DNA of 39,424 bases from an uncultured Blautia sp. (lineage in GTDB: Bacteria > Bacillota > Clostridia > Lachnospirales > Lachnospiraceae): contig CAKRRG010000025.1 in NCBI GenBank assembly GCA_934394545.1, forward strand, positions 1-39,424, read 5' to 3'. Below are positions 35,139 through 39,424 of this stretch, piece after piece. Under the pieces are notes generated by a model. It made no database searches. It worked only from the letters and a program-made list of their open reading frames with translations, and had not been told where the DNA came from. A program made the translations under genes and the position numbers. Each line of letters opens with the position of its first letter. Position 1 is the first letter of the stretch.

Positions 35139-36079
35139 TCTCCTCCTTTCGTAAGGCTGATTCTCGGGTCAGCAACCTTATACAGGAGGTCTACAACCAG
35201 GTTCATCAGAATAATAAATGCTGCAAGGAAAATCGTAGTTCCCATAATAACCGGATAATCACGGTTCTGGATAGACTGTACGAAATAACGACCCAGTCCC
35301 GGAATCGAGAAAACGCTCTCTACAACAAAGCCACCGCAAAGTGTAAATGCCACCTGCGGTCCCAGATATGTAATAACCGGGATCAGTGCATTTCTAAGAG
35401 CATGCTTGAAAATAATTTTTTTGTTTTTCAGACCTTTTGCGCGAGCTGTCTTAATATATTCCTGACTTAAAGAATCCAGCATTGCAGAACGTGTCTGACG
35501 TGCCGTGTAGCACATTGGATAAAATCCAAGAGCAAAGCAAGGAAGCACATAAGCACGCCATCCCTGTGAAGGATCAAAAATAGAAGGAAACAGATTCAAT
35601 GCATTATTTCCAGTCAGGGTTACCAAAAGAACAGATGCCACAACAAAGCTTGGCATGGAAATTCCAAGTGTACAGATCACACGAAGAATACTGTCTGTCA
35701 GCTTGCCTCGCTTGAATGCAGCAAGACATCCAAGAGGTACGCCTACCAGAATGGCCCATGCAAGTGCAAGTGCACCTACCTTGGCAGATACCGGAAACAT
35801 ATCGGTGATAATGTCAAGAACTGCACGGTTCTTCTGCATTTTAAGAGATACCCCGAAATCACCGTGAAGAATATTTTTCAGATACATAAAAAGCTGTACA
35901 TATACCGGCTTGTCAAGTCCGTATTTGGCATTCAGCGCTGCAAGTGTGGTTTCAGAAGGTGTTTTCTCACTGAGCCATGGGCTTCCCGGTACAGCATTCA
36001 TCAGCAGGAAGGTAAGACAGGCTACCAGAAAGATAGTCAGAATTGCCATTCCAAGTCTTTTTGCAAAGTACTTTCCCAT
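35135..36079 (-). CDS. oppB: Oligopeptide ABC transporter permease OppB
   Basis: Membrane subunit of the peptide importer with about six helices. The 314-residue product starts MGKYFAKRLGMAILTIF and includes NAVPGSPW, the LYGLDKP-like segment KYGLDKPVYVQLFMYLKNILHGDFGVS, and the coupling loop EYIKTARAKGLKNKKIIFKHALRNALIPVITYLGPQ. The family ending is FSIPGLGRYFVQSIQNRDYPVIMGT. An upstream ATG at 36157 would add 26 residues, but AGGAGG lies right before the ATG at 36079, which also matches the family start. It is the first gene of oppBCDFA, behind a strong promoter with a ~90-base leader. Confidence 0.95.
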   Translation of the reverse strand: MGKYFAKRLGMAILTIFLVACLTFLLMNAVPGSPWLSEKTPSETTLAALNAKYGLDKPVYVQLFMYLKNILHGDFGVSLKMQKNRAVLDIITDMFPVSAKVGALALAWAILVGVPLGCLAAFKRGKLTDSILRVICTLGISMPSFVVASVLLVTLTGNNALNLFPSIFDPSQGWRAYVLPCFALGFYPMCYTARQTRSAMLDSLSQEYIKTARAKGLKNKKIIFKHALRNALIPVITYLGPQVAFTLCGGFVVESVFSIPGLGRYFVQSIQNRDYPVIMGTTIFLAAFIILMNLVVDLLYKVADPRISLTKGGE

Positions 36080-36177
36080 TTTTCCTCCTTGTTTCATCTG
36101 GTCGAAAACTATTATTTCTTTTCCCAAAAGAGAGGGGGTTTTCTGACCAGCGTTCATTTTTTTAATATATGATGGAA

Positions 36178-36206
36178 ATTATATCATTTTGCAACGCTTT
36201 ATTCAA
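36178..36206 (-). promoter_or_regulatory. Sigma-A promoter of oppBCDFA
   Basis: Minus strand: -35 TTGAAT (36201-36206), 17-base spacer, -10 TATAAT (36178-36183). Hexamers and spacing are near-ideal. Confidence 0.85.
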
Positions 36207-36270
36207 GTAACATTTTAAACTTTAGAACAGTATCATTGTATTTTTCTAATATTGTAGAATTTTCAAGTGG

Positions 36271-36285
36271 TATTTTCAAATATTT
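36271..36285. promoter_or_regulatory. Weak CodY-box-like sequence upstream of opp
   Basis: TATTTTCAAATATTT matches 11 of 15 CodY consensus positions and lies 65 bases upstream of the opp -35. It is in very AT-rich sequence, so the match is marginal. opp operons are CodY targets in several Firmicutes. Confidence 0.2.
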
Positions 36286-36372
36286 TTGTGTATTTTTTAC
36301 AGAGACATTTGTCTTTCTTGTAAGTGCATACATCTGTCATACAGTTCCTCGCTCACTTGGCAAAGGACTCAT

Positions 36373-36549
36373 CTAACAGGTTAAGATGTCCGTTTCCGGA
36401 CAAAAAAGAAGAGCGCCCATTTGGCACCCTTCTCTCTCAATTCTTACCAATTCACCTTTTGCTTCATCTGGTTCTGTTTCCTTACTGCAGCTCATGAGAA
36501 AAGCTACACAAAGAAGAACCAACAGCAAAAACCAGCCTTTTTTTCTCAT
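36373..36549 (-). CDS. Very small putative lipoprotein ORF, possibly a remnant
   Basis: A 58-residue ORF starting MRKKGWFLLLVLLCVAFLMSC: a charged start, a hydrophobic stretch and a lipobox (LMSC) for lipidation at about Cys21. Only about 37 residues follow (SKETEPDEAKGELVRIEREG, then a Cys-containing end). GGAG lies six bases before the ATG. The last ~20 codons coincide with a strong terminator-like hairpin (36402-36433), and the stop codon lies beyond its T run, so a transcript ending there would lack a stop codon. It may be the front end of a decayed larger lipoprotein, or a gene whose end was lost. It follows the alpha/beta hydrolase by about 100 bases on the same strand. An ATG at 36621 would add 24 residues and has no lipoprotein logic. 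Confidence 0.5.
   Translation of the reverse strand: MRKKGWFLLLVLLCVAFLMSCSKETEPDEAKGELVRIEREGCQMGALLFCPETDILTC
36402..36433 (-). terminator. Terminator-like hairpin inside the small lipoprotein ORF
   Basis: An 11-pair stem with two G-T wobbles (arms AGAAGGGTGCC and GGCGCTCTTCT on the minus strand), a short AAATG loop and then T6. It is a good rho-independent terminator for the hydrolase/lipoprotein transcript, upstream of the opp promoter. Confidence 0.75.
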
Positions 36550-36655
36550 ATGGATCTCCATTTCGCACTGTGTCAGGATTTCAGACCGCTTTCCAGTCTG
36601 AGATAACATCAGTATGTGCAAAACAGGGCAATCTATACCGGAACCGAAGTCTTTC

Positions 36656-37585
36656 TCAGAAACCTTTCTTCTTTATGTAAAAAGCAATATCGTGATATAC
36701 CCTCTTCCTGTCTGCCTCATTCAGGATTTCATGGCGCATTCCCGGATAAAGCTTTCCTCTTACATCCACATAACCTGCATGACGCATATCACGCACTGCT
36801 TTCGCAAAATGACGCACATTGATCATACAAGGATCATCCGATCCACTGATAAAAAGTACTGGCATTTCAGGCTTGGTACAATGCCAGTTTTTTATATCGT
36901 AGGCTCTCTTCATAAGTTCAAAAAGCGCCAGATAACCATCATCTGTAAAGGTAAATCCACACAATGGGGAATCTGAATATTCCTGAACTGCTGCCTTATT
37001 TGCACAAAGCCAGGAAGTGCAATTCTTATCCTTACGGAAGCGCAGCACATTCCCTGCAAAAGAAATCGTTTCAATTATCTTACTTCTGTGGTCCGATCCA
37101 AAAACAGCACTTTCCACATGTGCAATTGCTTCTCCCAGTGGTCTTGCCGAATTTTTGCTTGGAGAACCACATATGATCAGCATATCAATACAAGCATCAT
37201 GGTCTCTTGCAAAGGCTCTTACCGCAAGCGAACCCATACTGTGTCCAAACAAGATCAGCGGCAGTTCCGGAAGCTGCTGGTGCATTTCACGATTTACCAC
37301 TTCAATATCCTTAAGGATCGCCTCTGCACCGCCGCCATACATATAACCCAGGTCATCTATGGCGCGAACGCTTTTCCCATGGCCTCTATGGTCATGTATG
37401 ACACACACATAGCCTCTTTTTGCCATGTATTCCATAAAAGGAAGATATCGCTCCTTATATTCACTCATTCCATGAACGAGCTGCAGAATTCCCCTGTATG
37501 GTTTCTCGTCAGGGACCACTGCCAGAACGGAAATATCAAGGCCGTCTGCCTCAGATTCTATATAAGCTTCATACTTTGCACTCAT
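36656..37585 (-). CDS. Alpha/beta hydrolase (monoacylglycerol lipase / lysophospholipase type)
   Basis: The 309-residue cytosolic serine hydrolase belongs to the hydrolase_4 group. It shows the oxyanion segment QLVHGMSEYKERY, the strand-turn HDHRGHGKS, and the nucleophile elbow GHSMGS with Ser116. The acid is in LFISGSDDPCM and the catalytic His in YPGMRHEIL near the C-terminus, so the triad is complete. The substrate is probably an acylglycerol or lysophospholipid, but it could be another ester. No signal peptide is present. AAAGG lies ahead of the ATG, and a promoter with an extended -10 (37648-37677) is visible. It may be co-transcribed with the small lipoprotein ORF. Confidence 0.92.
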   Translation of the reverse strand: MSAKYEAYIESEADGLDISVLAVVPDEKPYRGILQLVHGMSEYKERYLPFMEYMAKRGYVCVIHDHRGHGKSVRAIDDLGYMYGGGAEAILKDIEVVNREMHQQLPELPLILFGHSMGSLAVRAFARDHDACIDMLIICGSPSKNSARPLGEAIAHVESAVFGSDHRSKIIETISFAGNVLRFRKDKNCTSWLCANKAAVQEYSDSPLCGFTFTDDGYLALFELMKRAYDIKNWHCTKPEMPVLFISGSDDPCMINVRHFAKAVRDMRHAGYVDVRGKLYPGMRHEILNEADRKRVYHDIAFYIKKKGF

Positions 37586-37647
37586 AACGTTTCCGCCTTT
37601 CTTCTTTTTTCAGATTTCGGAGTCAAAAGCCCCGACTATTTTTCCAT

Positions 37648-37677
37648 ATTGTAACATAAACAATAATCCCCCGTAAA
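37648..37677 (-). promoter_or_regulatory. Probable promoter of the alpha/beta hydrolase gene
   Basis: Minus strand: -35 TTTACG (37672-37677), 18-base spacer, -10 TACAAT (37648-37653) with TGT directly before it, an extended -10. Confidence 0.6.
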
Positions 37678-37705
37678 TAGACACTATAAGCTTACTGTAA
37701 ATACT

Positions 37706-37734
37706 TTGACACTCTCATAGGAGTATACTATAAT
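37706..37734 (+). promoter_or_regulatory. Perfect consensus sigma-A promoter of the DUF5067-type gene
   Basis: -35 TTGACA (37706-37711), exactly 17 bases, -10 TATAAT (37729-37734). All twelve hexamer positions match consensus, which suggests strong constitutive expression unless repressed. Confidence 0.93.
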
Positions 37735-37771
37735 AAAAATGATGGCACACTTCAAATATTAAGGAGGAAAC

Positions 37772-38875
37772 ATGAAGGAAAAACAATTAAATATACCAGA
37801 TGAACAAACAGTTCCCCAAAAGAAGAAAAAGAAAGGTAAAGCCGGACGTATTTTGCTTTTTCTGCTTCTTATTCTGGCCATCGGTACAGGCACCGGCTAC
37901 TATTTTTATGAACGCAGCCAGCCTGGAAAGGAATTAAATAAATATCTTACAGGAATCCGGAATCTTGATTTTAGCACAATGGAAAGCCAGCTCCAAAGCG
38001 GAGATCTGTCTGCACTTGATCATGCAGATGTAAGAAATACAACCTATGAAAGCTTTTTTAAATCCATTAATGCCAAGATGTCATGGAAAATCACCAAGAC
38101 TCATTTTAGCTTTCAGGATGGTACTGCAGAGGTTACTGCCCGTATCCGCTATATAGACGGTTCTGACATTTACCGCGATACTGTAACAGAATTCCTTCGC
38201 CAGATCGTTTCCAGCGCTTTTTCCGGAGAAAGTCTGACTGAACAGGAAACCCAGAACAAGCTTGCCTCTATTTTAAATGAAAAAGCAGCCGGCATGGAGG
38301 ATAAGTTCAGCGAAGCTGATGTTATGTATCCTATGATTAAAGTAAATGGTCAGTGGAAGGTTACAGCGCTGGATGATGAAACTGTAAAGATCATGTCTGC
38401 CAACTTTAAGAGTGTCGAGGATGAAATCAGCCAGGCTCTTGCAGATTCTGATGAAGCAGCAGAGCAGACAACAGATTCTGATGTTCAGCCCCCGGCAGAT
38501 TCTAATGGCACAATCGATCTTTCTAACGAACGCTTTTCTATTCATTATACCCGCAACGTGGTTTCCAAAGATTTTGGTGGTGAACCTTGTCTTCTGGTTT
38601 ACTACGATTATACCAATAACGGCGAAAGTGCTTCCAGTGCTATGGTTGATGTAAATCTGACCGCCTCTCAGAACGGTGCTTCTCTGGAAGCAGCAATTCC
38701 GGAAAGCAGCGATGATGCCATTGATGCATTTATGAAAGAGATACAGCCAGGCGAAACTTTGAATGTATGCCAGGCCTTTTCCCTTAAAGATATGAGTCCT
38801 GTTACCTTAAAGGCGGTAGATACATTTGGACTGGATATGGGAATTACTGCGACACAGACATTAACTCTCCAATAA
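37772..38875 (+). CDS. Membrane-anchored extracellular protein with DUF5067-like C-terminal domain
   Basis: Function unknown. The 367-residue product has a lysine-rich cytoplasmic N-terminus (KKKKKGKAG), one transmembrane helix (about 27-47) and then an extracellular part. The first domain (about 50-205) has the look of an NTF2-like fold (YLTGIRNLDFSTMESQL, then WKITKTHFSFQDGTAEVTARIRYIDGS, ending VNGQWKVTALD). An acidic linker follows (about 222-250). The C-terminal domain (about 255-365) shows FSIHYTRN, LLVYYDYTNNGES and ASQNGASLEAA, the pattern of DUF5067/DUF4352 immunoglobulin-like domains. GGAGG precedes the ATG. It stands alone between a perfect promoter and a strong terminator. It could be a cell-surface housekeeping or stress protein; no activity can be assigned. 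Confidence 0.82.
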   Translation: MKEKQLNIPDEQTVPQKKKKKGKAGRILLFLLLILAIGTGTGYYFYERSQPGKELNKYLTGIRNLDFSTMESQLQSGDLSALDHADVRNTTYESFFKSINAKMSWKITKTHFSFQDGTAEVTARIRYIDGSDIYRDTVTEFLRQIVSSAFSGESLTEQETQNKLASILNEKAAGMEDKFSEADVMYPMIKVNGQWKVTALDDETVKIMSANFKSVEDEISQALADSDEAAEQTTDSDVQPPADSNGTIDLSNERFSIHYTRNVVSKDFGGEPCLLVYYDYTNNGESASSAMVDVNLTASQNGASLEAAIPESSDDAIDAFMKEIQPGETLNVCQAFSLKDMSPVTLKAVDTFGLDMGITATQTLTLQ

Positions 38876-38895
38876 ACTAATTGCTCCAGAATTTA

Positions 38896-38930
38896 CGCGA
38901 AAGTCCACTTTAAAGCTTTCGCGTTTTTTT
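38896..38930 (+). terminator. Terminator of the DUF5067-type gene
   Basis: A perfect 8-base stem CGCGAAAG/CTTTCGCG (38896-38903 with 38916-38923), then T7. A second small palindrome TGCAAG-CGAG-CTTGCA (38938-38953) followed by T5 may act as a backup. Confidence 0.9.
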
Positions 38931-39044
38931 GACCTCTTGCAAGCGAGCTTGCATCGGCTTTTTGACCTTTTGACCCTGGTATCATCATCTTTATGTATAT
39001 ATATAAGAAAAACGGACAACATAAATACGAAAGGATGGTGACTT

Positions 39045-39260
39045 ATGAGTAATAAATTTTTGAATTGTTTCTGTCTGACACTTACAATAATCGGTGCTGT
39101 TAACTGGGGATTGATCGGATTCTTTCATTTCAATCTGGTTGCTCTGATTTTCGGAAGCATGAGCTGGATATCCAGGATCATTTATGCGCTGGTTGGACTT
39201 TCCGGTCTATATCTCCTCAATTTCTATGGAACTATATGCGCTGATGAAAACAGCTTATAA
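39045..39260 (+). CDS. DUF378 family small membrane protein (YuzA-like)
   Basis: A 71-residue protein with two transmembrane helices (about 6-26 and 43-62). It has the DUF378 signature LTIIGAVNWGLIGFFHFNLVALIFG and a second-helix segment IIYALVGLSGLYLL. Length is normal for the family. The function is unknown in all members. AAAGGATGG precedes the ATG. The only promoter hints are a TTGACC at 38970-38975 and an AT-rich TATATATAAG near 38996-39007, with poor spacing. A hairpin without a T run (39290-39305) follows the gene. Confidence 0.88.
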   Translation: MSNKFLNCFCLTLTIIGAVNWGLIGFFHFNLVALIFGSMSWISRIIYALVGLSGLYLLNFYGTICADENSL

Positions 39261-39289
39261 AACTCTATTTACACTTTGCGCCAGATGCC

Positions 39290-39305
39290 GTCTGCTTTAG
39301 CAGAC
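39290..39305 (+). other. Hairpin downstream of the DUF378 gene
   Basis: GTCTGC-TTTA-GCAGAC, 30 bases after the stop codon, without a T run. It may work with the following hairpin (39320-39343) to end transcription. Confidence 0.4.
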
Positions 39306-39313
39306 AGATTGCA

Positions 39314-39343
39314 CAAAAAAACCAGGAAACTCAATTCCTGGTT
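39314..39343 (-). terminator. Terminator of the tRNA-Gly transcript
   Basis: Stem AACCAGGAA/TTCCTGGTT (39320-39328 with 39335-39343), followed on the minus strand by T7, seven bases after the tRNA 3' end. Confidence 0.92.
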
Positions 39344-39350
39344 CTTAGAG

Positions 39351-39423
39351 AGCGATAGACGGGGCTCGAACCCGCGGTCTCGACCTTGGCAAGGTCGCGC
39401 GTTACCAACTACGCCACTATCGC
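39351..39423 (-). tRNA. tRNA-Gly (anticodon GCC)
   Basis: The minus strand folds into a complete cloverleaf. The acceptor stem is GCGATAG/CTATCGC with discriminator T, and the D-stem is GCG/CGC. The anticodon stem is CGACC/GGTCG with loop TTGCCAA (anticodon GCC), and the T arm is GCGGG-TTCGAGC-CCCGT. The CCA end is not encoded (CTC follows). Length is 73 bases with discriminator. It could be the last member of a tRNA cluster continuing beyond the window edge. Confidence 0.95.
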
Positions 39424-39424
39424 A

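Noticed and set aside
38926..39007. Three TTGACC copies (38929, 38962, 38970) as promoter or operator repeats for the DUF378 gene
   Set aside because: They partly overlap the T runs of terminators, and no -10 box with 16-18 base spacing fits any of them well.

Overview
The window looks like a chromosomal segment of a low-to-mid GC anaerobic Firmicute, most probably a Lachnospiraceae (Clostridia) member. Indicators are CodY, PolC, class III fructose-bisphosphatase, a CIRCE-controlled groESL, strong AAAGGAGG-type ribosome binding sites, the comM-dprA-topA-codY gene order and a YARHG-domain surface protein. This placement is inference from gene content; no rRNA is present to confirm it. Almost everything is core genome. 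I see no phage, insertion sequence, CRISPR array or defence island.

Layout. Bases 1-1940 hold groES-groEL (minus strand, groEL cut by the window edge) behind a promoter that overlaps a CIRCE operator. Bases 2094-7985 hold comM-dprA-topA (DNA uptake/processing and topoisomerase I) followed by codY, which has its own promoter. A small XRE regulator (8088-8303) diverges from comM. Bases 8367-18381 form a minus-strand run ispG-polC-fbp-purF-like-YARHG protein. The PurF-like protein lacks the N-terminal cysteine and other glutaminase residues of the amidophosphoribosyltransferase family and is the most unusual gene here. Bases 18478-20930 hold the xpaC-telA pair.

ilvE (21187-22212) is the only large plus-strand metabolic gene. 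It is followed by thyA-folA (minus; thymidylate and folate cycle), a divergent VanZ-like gene whose promoter implies a leaderless mRNA, and a minus-strand malQ-ABC-ABC-small membrane protein operon in which the first three genes overlap by 4 bases. The two ABC half-transporters look like an asymmetric heterodimeric exporter with one degenerate ATP site.

Bases 29983-36079 are a complete oligopeptide transport operon oppB-C-D-F-A. OppC carries an unusual charged extracellular insertion, and OppA has a secretion signal without a lipobox. The remainder holds a small lipoprotein ORF that reads through a terminator hairpin, an alpha/beta hydrolase, a membrane-anchored DUF5067-type protein behind a perfect consensus sigma-A promoter, a DUF378 membrane protein and tRNA-Gly(GCC).

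How the genes relate: CodY, ilvE and opp form a plausible nutrient-response set, because CodY classically controls branched-chain amino acid and peptide uptake genes. CodY-box-like sequences are present near codY and groES and, more weakly, near ilvE and opp. No single new multi-gene system is evident. The best candidates for new biology are the glutaminase-dead PurF paralogue, the leaderless VanZ gene, the OppA/OppC peculiarities and the repeated element at the codY promoter.
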